Assembly: GCF_002234375.1 (NCBI RefSeq)
Contig: NZ_NMQV01000002.1
Span: forward strand, 62,001-126,000
Length of the DNA stretch: 64,000 nucleotides
Direction of reading: 5' to 3'
Source of the DNA: Pseudomonas fluvialis
GTDB lineage: Bacteria; Pseudomonadota; Gammaproteobacteria; Pseudomonadales; Pseudomonadaceae
A model generated the notes under the pieces. That model saw nothing but the letters and a program-made list of their open reading frames with translations. It was not told the origin of the DNA and made no database searches. The first letter of the stretch is position 1. The number at the start of each line of letters is the position of its first letter. Positions 8,289-17,117 of this stretch are shown here, piece by piece. Both the position numbers and the translations under genes were made by a program.

Positions 8289-8307
8289 GCAAATAAGAAT
8301 TTCTATC
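8289..8307 (-). promoter_or_regulatory. Candidate Fur box upstream of fecI
   Basis: GCAAATAAGAATTTCTATC matches the Fur consensus at 12 of 19 positions in one orientation and 11 of 19 in the other. It sits 47 bp upstream of the sigma-factor start, in a strikingly AT-rich 30-bp stretch that ends at the cyaA stop codon. Iron-starvation sigma genes are commonly Fur-controlled, which fits. Confidence 0.55.
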
Positions 8308-8314
8308 AATAATA

Positions 8315-11164
8315 TCAGGCTTGCTGCAGCGCGGCGTTCAGGCGGTCTTCCAGCTGCACCTTGTAATGCAGGTAGTGCACGGTCTGCATCTGCTGCTGCG
8401 GATAGATGCGTGACAGGTCGAGGTCGGTGATGTAGCAGGGGTAGCGCCCGCCGGTGCGCCGCTGGGCGAGGATGTGACTGGCCACCACCTGGTAGAGCTG
8501 CGTGCCATATTCCAGCTCGGAGAATTCGCGGTGGTTGCAGTACAGGGTGACGTGCTGGCGAGCGTGGTCATCCGGCTCGACGATCGCCTGTACGTCGTAG
8601 AACGCCTGGTTGACTGCCGCGGTGGGGGCAGCGCGGCGCTCCAGGCGCTGGGCGCGACCGGGCAGGGGCGGGAGGATTTCGTAGTAGAGAATCTCCAGGC
8701 TGTTGCCGGGGAGTTCCAGGTTCAGTGGTAGCAGCGCGTTGTGGCGGTATTGCAGGGATTGCAGAAAGCGCTGCAAGGGCGTCAGCAGGGTCTGCTCGTC
8801 GTGAAAGGGCAAGCGTTGCCGCCACAGCGCGTTGTGCTCGTCGAGCAGGCTGACCTCGGCCATGTCGCCATCCAGCCGGTAGAACAGTTGCAGGCAGTCG
8901 GGACGCCCGCAGGGCAGGAGCAGGGCCAGGTCGTGTCCTTCCAGGGCATGTCGGTCGAGGTGCAGCGGGCTGTACTGCGGCAGCTCTTCGCCCAGCGCGC
9001 TGACCAGGCTGGGCAGGTCGGGCAGGCTCTGGTGGCGTACCTGGCCGGCCTGCAGTTGCAACAGGTGGTAACGCTGCTGGATCTGCAGAAGCAGACGACT
9101 GGGCGGCTGTTCGGCAAGACGCTGCAGGGCTTCGCGGAACAGTTCCTCGACGCGCTGGGCAATCGCGCTGGCCCGGTTGCGGCAATAACAGCGCACCAGC
9201 AGCTCGGGGTGCGGTCCCTGGGCCGGCAGGCTGTTGAGGTAATCGCGCAGGCAGTCGAGCAGCGCATCCGCACCGCTGTAGCGACTGACCAGCAGCTCGT
9301 TCCAGCTGTTCAGGGTGACCTGGTCGAGGCTCAATACGAGATTTTCACGTACCCCGGAATAGCCCAGTGCGTCGGTGCGCGCGCTGGTCAGGTGGACATT
9401 CAGCTGGCTGTGCGCCTTCAGCGGGTCGCAGCCGACATTCACCAGCAGCAGCACCCGACGCGGCTGGCTGGCCTGCAGCAGGGCGCTTTCCGCGACGCTG
9501 GGCAGCGGCAGGGGGAAGGCCTGCTGCAGACTGCCGATCAGGTTGTTCAGCTCGTAGTCGCCCAGATCACTGTCGCCCGGGTGGATGGTCAGGCGTGTGC
9601 CGGCATCGATCACGGCGTTGCGCTGGCACCAGGCCAATAGCTCGATGAGCTCGCGACTGCGCTTGAGTGGCGCGTAGTCCGGCCATTCCTGCGCATGCAG
9701 GTTGCCGGAGAACAGTGCCCACTGGCTGTCCTGGTTATCGTCCTGGGCGGGCATATGCACCAGGGTCAGGCTATCTTCGGCGATATCCGGAGCAATGCCG
9801 GGGTTGATGTACTCGACCTTGCCGGCTTTGCGCTCGAAGGCGGCATACAGACGCCGGCCGAGCACTCCCAGATCGCGGCTGCTCAGCGAGCTGCCGGCCT
9901 CGCTGAGGCGGGCAAACTGGGAGAGAAAGCGGTAGCTGAAGGTCAGTTCGTTGACCAGCGCGCGGCGCTCGCCGACGACCTGGCGTACCTTCCACTGGCT
10001 GCGGCTGTCGAGCAGGGCCAGTTGCCGCTCGTGCCACTGCCAGCTGGCGGTGAGCCGCTCGAACAGCAGGCGTTGCCAGCTTTTGCTGCGCCCGCGCGGT
10101 GGCACGCTGAGTTTCTTGCCGATCTTCAGGTACAGGCAGCGGCGGATCAGTTCCAGGCGCTCCTGCTCGCCGCGCTCCAGCAGGTACTCTTCGAGGCGGC
10201 GATAGACGACGATGTACGGGTCGAGCTCGTCGAGGTCGAGCTGGTTGGCGAACACCGCCTGCTTGAAACGCAGGGCCAGGCAGCGCACCTGCGGGTGTTC
10301 GCTGGCATAGACCTCGGTAAGCAGCAGTTTGAGCACCGACTTGAAGGGCGACTCGATGCCCTTGTACAGCTGCCACATGCCGGCGCCGATGAACTCATGG
10401 GCGGGGATACGCGCCAGGTGGCCGAGGTCGAGCACCTCGTCGGCACGCACGAAGCGCTTGTTCAGCAGGGTCTGGGTGTACTGCGGGTAGCGGGCTTCCT
10501 CGTATACCGGCACCAGCCACCAGAGTGGTGTGCGTCCGCCCAGCCAGATGGCGGTGCGGTAGAACTCGTCGAGCAGCAGGTAGTGCTGGGTGGTGCCGCA
10601 GTCGTCGGAGGTCAGCTGGCCGTCGCGTTCGCCACGGCTGAAGCGTTGCGGATCAATCAGAAAGCAGTGCACCTCGGCACCCTGGGTCGCCGCCCAGGCT
10701 TCCAGCAGGCGGCATTTGCGCTGCAGTTCGAGGATGGCAGCGGCTGGCAGCTGCGGGTCGTGGCAGACCCACAGGTCCATGTCGCTCTGCTCGGCCTGCG
10801 CCACGGTACCCAGGCTGCCCATCAGGAACAGGCCATGCAGTGGCGCCTCGCTCTTGCCGCGCGCCGGCTTGTAGACGAAGGAGCGGGTCAGGCGCTGTGC
10901 TTCGGCGAGCAGCGACTCATCCGGCTCGAAGCCGGAAAGGCCGGCCGGCGTGGCAGCCGAGACATAACCGGGGAGCAGCGGATGATTGACGTGGAACAGC
11001 AGTGGCAACAGGCGCAGCACCAGTTGCTGGCGGCTGGACAACGCCAGCATGGCGCGCTGCAGGCGCCCGGCATTGACCTTGAGAAAGCGCGCACGCAACT
11101 GCGCCAGCACCTTGCGGTCGATGCCGTCGTCGATATCCGGACGAATTTCCTGGTTTCTGCTCAT
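8315..11164 (-). CDS. cyaA: Class I adenylate cyclase CyaA
   Basis: A 949-residue class I (enterobacterial-type) adenylate cyclase making cAMP from ATP for Vfr/CRP signalling. The catalytic nucleotidyltransferase motif GSLGTVAQAEQSDMDLWVCHD spans about residues 116-136, with the metal-binding Asp pair D128/D130. The C-terminal regulatory half includes GDSDLGDYELNNLIGSLQQAF and FYDVQAIVEPDDHARQHVTLYCNHREF. The ATG at 11162-11164 gives MSRNQEIRPD, a natural start; the longer upstream frame is not coding. It begins 50 bp after the EamA gene on the same strand with no visible terminator between them. Confidence 0.95.
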   Translation of the reverse strand: MSRNQEIRPDIDDGIDRKVLAQLRARFLKVNAGRLQRAMLALSSRQQLVLRLLPLLFHVNHPLLPGYVSAATPAGLSGFEPDESLLAEAQRLTRSFVYKPARGKSEAPLHGLFLMGSLGTVAQAEQSDMDLWVCHDPQLPAAAILELQRKCRLLEAWAATQGAEVHCFLIDPQRFSRGERDGQLTSDDCGTTQHYLLLDEFYRTAIWLGGRTPLWWLVPVYEEARYPQYTQTLLNKRFVRADEVLDLGHLARIPAHEFIGAGMWQLYKGIESPFKSVLKLLLTEVYASEHPQVRCLALRFKQAVFANQLDLDELDPYIVVYRRLEEYLLERGEQERLELIRRCLYLKIGKKLSVPPRGRSKSWQRLLFERLTASWQWHERQLALLDSRSQWKVRQVVGERRALVNELTFSYRFLSQFARLSEAGSSLSSRDLGVLGRRLYAAFERKAGKVEYINPGIAPDIAEDSLTLVHMPAQDDNQDSQWALFSGNLHAQEWPDYAPLKRSRELIELLAWCQRNAVIDAGTRLTIHPGDSDLGDYELNNLIGSLQQAFPLPLPSVAESALLQASQPRRVLLLVNVGCDPLKAHSQLNVHLTSARTDALGYSGVRENLVLSLDQVTLNSWNELLVSRYSGADALLDCLRDYLNSLPAQGPHPELLVRCYCRNRASAIAQRVEELFREALQRLAEQPPSRLLLQIQQRYHLLQLQAGQVRHQSLPDLPSLVSALGEELPQYSPLHLDRHALEGHDLALLLPCGRPDCLQLFYRLDGDMAEVSLLDEHNALWRQRLPFHDEQTLLTPLQRFLQSLQYRHNALLPLNLELPGNSLEILYYEILPPLPGRAQRLERRAAPTAAVNQAFYDVQAIVEPDDHARQHVTLYCNHREFSELEYGTQLYQVVASHILAQRRTGGRYPCYITDLDLSRIYPQQQMQTVHYLHYKVQLEDRLNAALQQA

Positions 11165-11214
11165 GGCGCAGAGCCTAAGCATATTCTCCGGTTGGCGCCA
11201 GTTGTCGGCGTTGC

Positions 11215-12108
11215 TCAGTCCAGCAGCACCAGGCCGAGCCCGCCCAGTACCAGGGCGACGCCGAGCAGCTTGGCCCGGCTCAGCGGTTCGCCCAGCAGCC
11301 AGATGCCCAGCCCGAGGCCGATCGGAATACTCACCTGGCGTAGCGCTACCACGTAGCTGACATGACTGGCATAGGCCATGGCCCAGACGACCAGGACGTA
11401 GGTGAGCGGCATCATGATTCCGGTGAACAGGCTGCTCCGCCACTGGCCGGCGAGGCGGCGCCAGGCCTGCTGGCGCAACAGTGGCAGGCCTAGCCAGGCG
11501 GCCGCGGCCAGCGACTGCAGGAGCACGTAGAGCAGGGCTACCTCGGCGGCGCTGTGCGCACCGGGTAACCCGCGCAGAGCCCGGGTGGCGATGTCGTCGA
11601 CCAGCGAATAGCCGGCGGTGGCCGTGGCGGCGAGCAACGCAAAGGCGCTGGCTGGGTTGAGGTAGTGGCGCAGGCGCAGGTCGCCGAAGTGCCGCATGGG
11701 CAACAGCAGGCAGCCGAGCACGATCAGCAGGATGCCGGCCAGTGCCGCGTGGCTCAACGGATTACCGGCCTGCCAGAGCAGGCCGGCCAGCATCAGCAGG
11801 AGCAGCGGCACGGCGCGGATCAGTGGGTACAGGCTGGACAGTTCGCCACGTTGGTAGGCCTGGCCCAGCCCCCACAGGTAGAGGGCCTGACATAACCCGG
11901 ACAGCCCCACCCAGGCCCACAGTGTGACGGGCATGCTCTGGAGTAGTGGCCAGGTGAAGGGCAGGATCAGCGGTGCGCCGAGCAGAAAGCCCCACAGGCT
12001 GGCGAGAAAGAAGAACGCCAGGTCCGGGCGGGCCTGCTTGCCCGCCAGGTTCCAGGCTGCATGGGCGATGGCCGAAAGCAGGACCAGCAGTAGGCTCAGG
12101 CCGCTCAT
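11215..12108 (-). CDS. EamA/DMT-type membrane protein, phosphonate-operon associated
   Basis: A 297-residue membrane protein with about ten hydrophobic helices in two EamA-like halves (WVGLSGLCQALYLWGLGQAYQRGELSSLYPLIRAVPLLLLML; VVALRQVSIPIGLGLGIWLLGEPLSRAKLLGVALVLGGLGLVLL). It starts 7 bp after the stop of the AEP permease and is clearly part of that operon. This fits the family known as phosphonate-utilisation-associated putative membrane protein (phn_DUF6). The transported molecule is unknown; an AEP breakdown product or aldehyde/amine exporter would be reasonable, but that is inference. Confidence 0.85.
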   Translation of the reverse strand: MSGLSLLLVLLSAIAHAAWNLAGKQARPDLAFFFLASLWGFLLGAPLILPFTWPLLQSMPVTLWAWVGLSGLCQALYLWGLGQAYQRGELSSLYPLIRAVPLLLLMLAGLLWQAGNPLSHAALAGILLIVLGCLLLPMRHFGDLRLRHYLNPASAFALLAATATAGYSLVDDIATRALRGLPGAHSAAEVALLYVLLQSLAAAAWLGLPLLRQQAWRRLAGQWRSSLFTGIMMPLTYVLVVWAMAYASHVSYVVALRQVSIPIGLGLGIWLLGEPLSRAKLLGVALVLGGLGLVLLD

Positions 12109-12115
12109 CGGGCGC

Positions 12116-13810
12116 TCAGGCCTGGCCGCGCCAGGCTCCCTGGCGACGTACCAGGTACAGGCCGAGCAGGCTGTGCAGCAGCTTGGCCAGGGCGCAGGTG
12201 GCCATGATGCAGACCGCCATGGCGGCCGCACCGGCGGTTTGCCCGGCGTCGTCGAGGTTAAGCACGCTGATCGCCGCCAGGTTGCTGTCCGGGCCATAGA
12301 GGAAGACCACTGCCGATACCGTGGTCATGGCGTTGACGAAGAAGTACAGCGCCACGTCGAGCAGTGCCGGCAGGCTCAGCGGCAGGGTGACCCGGCAGAG
12401 AATTTGCGCCCGCGAGGCGCGCAGCGACTCGCCGACCGCCTCGAACTCGCTGTCCAACTGCTTGAAGGCAGTGAGCAGGTTGAGGTGCGGTACCGAGTAA
12501 AAGTGCACCAGGGTACAGAGCACCAGCAGGGTCATACCGCCGTACAGGCCATTGAGCGGGTTGTCGGGGTGATTAAAGAAGAAGATGTAGCCCAGGCCGA
12601 GGGTCATCCCGGGAATCGCCAGTGGCAACAGGGCGAGCAGCTGGAATGCCCCGAGCAGCGGCTTGGGCTGCGGGGTGCGCTGGCTCAGCCAGGCATTCAG
12701 GAACACCAGGCTGGTGCCGGCCAGCAGGGTCAGGCCGGCCAGGCGCAGGGAGTTCAGGTAGCTACCCCAGCCATCGCCGAGCAGGCGTTCGAACTGGTAG
12801 TTGGCCAGGCTCAGTTGCAGGTTGTAGGGCCAGTACCTGACCAGCGAGGCATACACCGCCATGCCGATCACGGCGAGGATGAACAGCAACGGCGGGGTCA
12901 GTAGCAGTGCGCCGCGCAAGTCGCGCAGGCGGTCGGGCTTGGGCGTGAAGGGTACGGCGCGGGCGGTCAGGGTGGCGGCCTGGCGCTGCTGCACCCAGCG
13001 GTCGGCGAGAAACGCCAGCAGCGCCGGCAACAGCAGCAGCACGCTGACCACGGCGCCCATTTCGAAACGCTGCTGGCCAATGACCTGTTTGTATACATCG
13101 GTGGCCAGCATGTCGTAGTTGCCGCCGATCACCTTGGGTACGCCAAAGTCGGTGAACACCAGAATGAACACCACGAAGGCGGCACTGACCAGACCGTAGC
13201 GAGCGTTGGGCAGGGTGACGCAGAAGAAGGTGCGCCAGGACGAGGCGCGCAGGACCTCGGCGGCTTCGTAGTGACGGGCATCAGCCTGCGACAGCGCGGT
13301 GAGCAGAATCATCAGCGCATGCGGGAACGTCCAGAAACACGAACCCATGACGATGCCCAGCGGCCCGTAGATCGACTGGCCAGCCAGCCAGCTCTTCAAC
13401 AGACCCTGTTCGCCGAACAGGTAGATCAGGCTGATCGCGGGCAGCAGCGAGGGGGCGAGGATCGGCAGCAGCAGTGCCGCGCGGATCCAGCCGCGCCCCG
13501 GCAAACGGGTACGGGTCAGCGCCCAGGCGGCGGCAAAGGCGCTACTGATGACGATCAGCGTACTCAGCCCGGCCACCCATAGCGAATGACCAAGGGCGCG
13601 CTGCAGGGCGCCACTGTCCAGGTAGGCGCGAAAATTGGCCAGGCCGACATACTGGCCCTGGGCGTCTGCCAGGCTCCGGCTGAGCAAGCTAAACAGCGGG
13701 GCCGGCAGGACCAGCAGCAACAGCAGCAAGAGGATGACGAACAGCAAGCTGAGCAGGCGGCGCTCCTGGCGAACCAGCAGCGTGGGCAAGGACAGGGACA
13801 TCTGGGACAT
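12116..13810 (-). CDS. phnU: 2-Aminoethylphosphonate ABC transporter, fused double permease
   Basis: About 564 residues containing two successive binding-protein-dependent permease domains. The first (about residues 60-290) has the EAA-loop region YEAAEVLRASSWRTFFCVTLPNARYGL. The second (about 330-560) has EFEAVGESLRASRAQILCRVTLPLSLPALLD. The fused architecture is typical of the PhnU2-type AEP permease, so one polypeptide can form the whole membrane channel. Possible starts are a GTG at 13819 and ATGs at 13810 and 13801; I chose 13810. It sits between phnT and the EamA gene in the AEP operon. Confidence 0.88.
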   Translation of the reverse strand: MSQMSLSLPTLLVRQERRLLSLLFVILLLLLLLVLPAPLFSLLSRSLADAQGQYVGLANFRAYLDSGALQRALGHSLWVAGLSTLIVISSAFAAAWALTRTRLPGRGWIRAALLLPILAPSLLPAISLIYLFGEQGLLKSWLAGQSIYGPLGIVMGSCFWTFPHALMILLTALSQADARHYEAAEVLRASSWRTFFCVTLPNARYGLVSAAFVVFILVFTDFGVPKVIGGNYDMLATDVYKQVIGQQRFEMGAVVSVLLLLPALLAFLADRWVQQRQAATLTARAVPFTPKPDRLRDLRGALLLTPPLLFILAVIGMAVYASLVRYWPYNLQLSLANYQFERLLGDGWGSYLNSLRLAGLTLLAGTSLVFLNAWLSQRTPQPKPLLGAFQLLALLPLAIPGMTLGLGYIFFFNHPDNPLNGLYGGMTLLVLCTLVHFYSVPHLNLLTAFKQLDSEFEAVGESLRASRAQILCRVTLPLSLPALLDVALYFFVNAMTTVSAVVFLYGPDSNLAAISVLNLDDAGQTAGAAAMAVCIMATCALAKLLHSLLGLYLVRRQGAWRGQA

Positions 13811-13858
13811 CTTCAACACTCGGGCAGGGCCGGCGCAGTCGCCGGCGGTGCGGGCTGG

Positions 13859-14923
13859 TCAGGCGGCGTAACAGCGCAGGTTGACGGTGGGCAGGTGGGC
13901 ATCCAGTTGCTGCCCGACATGCAAGTGCAAGTGCAGGGCGCTGCGAGGGTCGACATCCACGGTCAGCAGGGGCTCCAGGCCAGCGACCCGCACACGGGCG
14001 CGCAGGAAGGTGCCGAGAAACTCCAGTTGCTCGATGCACGCCGGCAGGCCGCCGCTGTGGCGTGGTAACAGCTGAACCTCCTCCGGGCGGAACGCCAGGC
14101 GGACCCGTGCGCCCTGGCTGGCGGCCTGCGGCATGTCCAGCAGGGTAGCGCCCAGACGGACCTTGCCGTCGGCCTGGCGGGGGCTGTCGATGAAGTTCAT
14201 CGCGCCGATGAACTCGGCAACGAAGGGAGTGGCCGGCTGGCGGTAGATCTGTTCGGGCGTGCCGACCTGTTCGATCACGCCATGATTCATCACCACCACA
14301 CGGTCGGCCATGGTCAGCGCCTCTTCCTGGTCATGGGTGACGAGAATGCTGGTTACCCCGAGTTGTTGCTGCAGGCGGCGGATTTCCTTGCGCAGGTGGC
14401 CGCGCACGCGGGCATCGAGGGCCGATAGCGGCTCGTCGAGCAGCAGCAGGCCGGGGGCCGGGGCCAGCGCGCGGGCCAGTGCCACGCGTTGTTGCTGGCC
14501 GCCGGAAAGTTGCGCGGGGTATTTGCCGGCCTGGTCGGCGAGGCCGATCAGCGCCAGCAACTCGTCGACACGCTGCTTGATCTGCGCTTTCGGCTGGCCG
14601 AGGCTGCGCAGGCCGAAGGCAATGTTGTCCTGCACGCTGAGGTTGGGAAACAGCGCATAGGACTGAAAGACGATGCCAAAGTCGCGTTGGCGTGGAGGCA
14701 GCATCGAGATGTCGCGGTGGCCCTGCAGCAGGCGGCCACTGCTCTGCTGTTCGAGACCGGCAATGATGCGCAGCAGGGTGGTCTTGCCGCAGCCGGAGGG
14801 GCCGAGGAAGCACACCAGTTCGCCGGGCTGGATGTCCAGATGAATGTCGTCCAGGGCGGTGAAGTGGCCGAAGCGCTTGTGGATGGCCTGTAGTTGCAGG
14901 CGGCTGCCGCAGTTCTGCTGCAT
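13859..14923 (-). CDS. phnT: 2-Aminoethylphosphonate ABC transporter ATP-binding protein
   Basis: A 354-residue ABC ATPase that would energise AEP import. The Walker A motif GPSGCGKT is at residues 41-48, the Q-loop at FQSYALFP (about 86-93), the signature LSGGQQQR at 139-146, Walker B LLLLDEP at about 159-165 and the H-loop in LVTHDQEE. The C-terminal third is a TOBE-type domain (VRLAFRPEEVQLLPR). It belongs to the spermidine/iron/phosphonate importer group. The AEP assignment comes from the linked phnS, phnU, phnW and phnX genes. The start ATG at 14921-14923 lies 51 bp after phnS. Confidence 0.88.
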   Translation of the reverse strand: MQQNCGSRLQLQAIHKRFGHFTALDDIHLDIQPGELVCFLGPSGCGKTTLLRIIAGLEQQSSGRLLQGHRDISMLPPRQRDFGIVFQSYALFPNLSVQDNIAFGLRSLGQPKAQIKQRVDELLALIGLADQAGKYPAQLSGGQQQRVALARALAPAPGLLLLDEPLSALDARVRGHLRKEIRRLQQQLGVTSILVTHDQEEALTMADRVVVMNHGVIEQVGTPEQIYRQPATPFVAEFIGAMNFIDSPRQADGKVRLGATLLDMPQAASQGARVRLAFRPEEVQLLPRHSGGLPACIEQLEFLGTFLRARVRVAGLEPLLTVDVDPRSALHLHLHVGQQLDAHLPTVNLRCYAA

Positions 14924-14944
14924 GGGGAATGCTCCGTGGCAAAG

Positions 14945-14965
14945 GCCCCGGCCGCCGGCCGGGGC
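14945..14965 (-). other. Intercistronic hairpin between phnS and phnT
   Basis: GCCCCGGCC (14945-14953) and GGCCGGGGC (14957-14965) form a perfect 9-bp GC stem with a 3-nt loop, right after the binding-protein gene. No U-tract follows in the direction of transcription. That suits an mRNA-stabilising hairpin that favours high binding-protein output over the ATPase and permease, as in other ABC operons. Confidence 0.6.
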
Positions 14966-14974
14966 GTGGCAGGG

Positions 14975-15997
14975 TTACTGGGCTTCGGCCTTGCCTTCGT
15001 AGCGTTTCTGCCACTCGGCGAGGATGCGCTCGCGGCTTTCCGCAGCCCAGTCGAAGTCGTTGTCGATCAGCAGTTTTTCCGGCTCGGCAGGGAAATGCTC
15101 CACCGGCCGGGCGATCCCTGGCATGGCGACGATGGCGTAGCCCTCGTTGTACAGGCGGTTGGCTTTTTCGCTGGCCGCCCAGTCGAGCAGGGTCTTGGCG
15201 GCTGCCAGGCGCTGGCTGCCCTTGATGATGGCGGCGGCTTCCATTTCCCAGCCCAGGCCTTCGCTGGGGAAGATCAGCTCCAGCGGGGCGCCGGCACTTT
15301 TTTCCTTGGCGCCACGGTAGGCGAAGGAGATGCCGATCGGCGCTTCGCCAGTGGCGGCCATCTTGCAAGGCTTGGAGCCGGAATGGGTGTAGCTCTTGAT
15401 GTTCTGGTGCAGGCCATCCATGTAGGCCCAGCCCTGCTCTTCACCGAAGGTCTGCAGCCAGGCCGAGACATCCAGGTAGCCGGTGCCCGAGGAGGCCGGG
15501 TGCGGCATTACCACGTGGCCACGGTAGACCGGCTTGGTCAGGTCCTGCCAGCTGGCCGGGATGGGCAGTTGGTGCTTTTGCGCTTCCACGGTGTTGAAGC
15601 AGATGGCGGCCATCCAGGCATCCATGCCGATCCACTGCGGCTGCTGCTGATTGTCCACGTAGCGTGGGTTGAGCTTGTCCAGGCCCTTGGGCGCATAGGC
15701 TTCCAGCATGTCCTGTTGCTGCAGCAGCTTCAGGCTGGTGGCGGCCAGGCCCCACACGGCATCGGCTTTGGGGTTGTTCTTTTCGGCGAGCAGGCGTGCC
15801 GTGATCACCCCGGTGGAGTCGCGGACCCAGTTGATCTTGATGTCCGGATGGTCGGCGTTGAAGCGGTCTGCGTATTTCTTCAGGTCTTCCGGTTCCAGCG
15901 CGGTATAAACGGTCAGCTGGTCGGCGGCAACGGCCGCGCAGGACAGGCTGGTCAGGGCGGCGGCGAGCAGGTGGCGCAAGCGGTTGGACGGTTTCAC
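14975..15997 (-). CDS. phnS: 2-Aminoethylphosphonate-binding periplasmic protein
   Basis: A 340-residue family-1 type solute-binding protein. The signal peptide is MKPSNRLRHLLAAALTSLSCAAVA, cleaved near residue 24-25. The mature start DQLTVYTALEPEDLKKYADRFNADHPDIKINWVRDSTGVITARLLAEK is typical of the iron/AEP-binding (PhnS2/AepX-like) group. Later motifs include PHPASSGTGYLDVSAWLQ and GISFAYRGAKEKSAGAPLELIFPSEGLGWEME. It is the first transporter gene of the operon, preceded by a 210-bp control region. Ligand assignment depends on the adjacent phnW and phnX. Confidence 0.88.
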   Translation of the reverse strand: MKPSNRLRHLLAAALTSLSCAAVAADQLTVYTALEPEDLKKYADRFNADHPDIKINWVRDSTGVITARLLAEKNNPKADAVWGLAATSLKLLQQQDMLEAYAPKGLDKLNPRYVDNQQQPQWIGMDAWMAAICFNTVEAQKHQLPIPASWQDLTKPVYRGHVVMPHPASSGTGYLDVSAWLQTFGEEQGWAYMDGLHQNIKSYTHSGSKPCKMAATGEAPIGISFAYRGAKEKSAGAPLELIFPSEGLGWEMEAAAIIKGSQRLAAAKTLLDWAASEKANRLYNEGYAIVAMPGIARPVEHFPAEPEKLLIDNDFDWAAESRERILAEWQKRYEGKAEAQ

Positions 15998-16056
15998 GAA
16001 GCATCTCCTGGGGCGGCAACATGCCGCGACGGGTCGGGTTGGCAGGGAGCGGTACG

Positions 16057-16073
16057 CATAACCTGTGCTTATG
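16057..16073. promoter_or_regulatory. Inverted repeat CATAA-N7-TTATG upstream of phnS, candidate LysR operator
   Basis: The 17-bp sequence CATAACCTGTGCTTATG is a dyad with 5-bp arms in the 210-bp gap upstream of phnS. Its CTTATG half also appears in the divergent lysR/HAD promoter region at 17118-17123, and as CATAAG at 17185-17190. Sharing of the hexamer between the two regions that the linked LysR regulator should control suggests an operator. Confidence 0.4.
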
Positions 16074-16207
16074 GCGCAGGCCGGCTCACCTGGGGCGATG
16101 CTAGGCAGGACCTGTTGCGTCTTTGTGACGAGGTGGCGGCGAATGCCCTGGATTTTCTGGGGCTTGCACCCAGGTGGGCTTGGCCTGCCGGGCTGGCCGG
16201 CATCGGC

Positions 16208-17110
16208 TCAGCCAGCCAGCCCGGCCTGGTGAATGCGCAGTTCGCGGCGTAGCCAGTCGCAGAAGGCCAACACCTTGGGGCGCTGGTCGCCCACCTGGCT
16301 GACCAGATAGTGGCCGCCACGGGTTTCCAGGGTGCCGGCATGCGGGCGCACCAGCTCGCCGCGTCGTAGGGCATCGCCGACCAGGAAGCTACGTGTCAGC
16401 AGCACCCCATCGGCATGACGCACGGCCTGCATGGCCAGGGTGGTGGTGTCGAACTCCAGGCAGGGCGGCGGAGCGAGCAGGCTGACCTGCTGCGCGGCCA
16501 GCCACTGGCTCCAGCTTTCGCGGTAGCCGAGCACGCTGAGCAGCGGCCACTCCAGCAGCTCGCGGGCCGAGCCCGGCGTGCCGCGCCGGGCGAGGGTCTG
16601 CGGACTGCAGACGAGCAGCCAGTGCTCATGGGTGAGGCGCTCGACCTGGCGATTGGTCCAGTCGCCATAGCCGTTGCAGATCTCCACGTCGGCATTGTTC
16701 GGCTGGTCGAAAACGGTCCAGGGTGAGGAACTGACCCGCACGCGAAAGCGCGGATATTCGGCCAGAAAGCGATGCAGACGGGGGGCCAGGAAATGTTCGG
16801 CAAAGGAATTGGAGGCCTGCACGTTGAGTTGGGTACGGCCGCGCTCGCCGAACAGTTCGGCGGTGCTGCTGCGCAGGGTATGGAACGCCTGGGTCAGCGC
16901 CGGCAGGTAACTGCGCCCCTGCTCGGTAAGGCGCAGACCCTTGGCTTCGCGGATGAACAGGCGTGCGGCCAGGTGTTGCTCCAGTTGCTTGACCTGCTGG
17001 CTGACCGCCGCCTGGGTGACATGCAGCTCTTCGGCTGCGCGAGTAAAGCTGCCCAGGCGCGCGGAAGCCTCGAAGGCGCGCAGGGCATTGAGTGGTGGCA
17101 GGCTGGACAT
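16208..17110 (-). CDS. LysR-family transcriptional regulator of the AEP locus
   Basis: A 300-residue LysR protein, GcvA-like at the N terminus (SSLPPLNALRAFEASARLGSFTRAAEELHVTQAAVSQQVKQLE). The winged helix-turn-helix lies at about residues 20-45. The effector domain spans about 90-295 (LNVQASNSFAEHFLAPRLHRFLAEYPRFRVRVSSS). It lies between the transporter operon (same strand) and the divergent HAD-phnW-phnX operon, the position expected for the AEP-catabolism LysR activator. The ATG at 17108-17110 opens directly into the helix-turn-helix. The inducer is inferred to be AEP or a product of it. Confidence 0.85.
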   Translation of the reverse strand: MSSLPPLNALRAFEASARLGSFTRAAEELHVTQAAVSQQVKQLEQHLAARLFIREAKGLRLTEQGRSYLPALTQAFHTLRSSTAELFGERGRTQLNVQASNSFAEHFLAPRLHRFLAEYPRFRVRVSSSPWTVFDQPNNADVEICNGYGDWTNRQVERLTHEHWLLVCSPQTLARRGTPGSARELLEWPLLSVLGYRESWSQWLAAQQVSLLAPPPCLEFDTTTLAMQAVRHADGVLLTRSFLVGDALRRGELVRPHAGTLETRGGHYLVSQVGDQRPKVLAFCDWLRRELRIHQAGLAG

Positions 17111-17117
17111 GGCTGGC

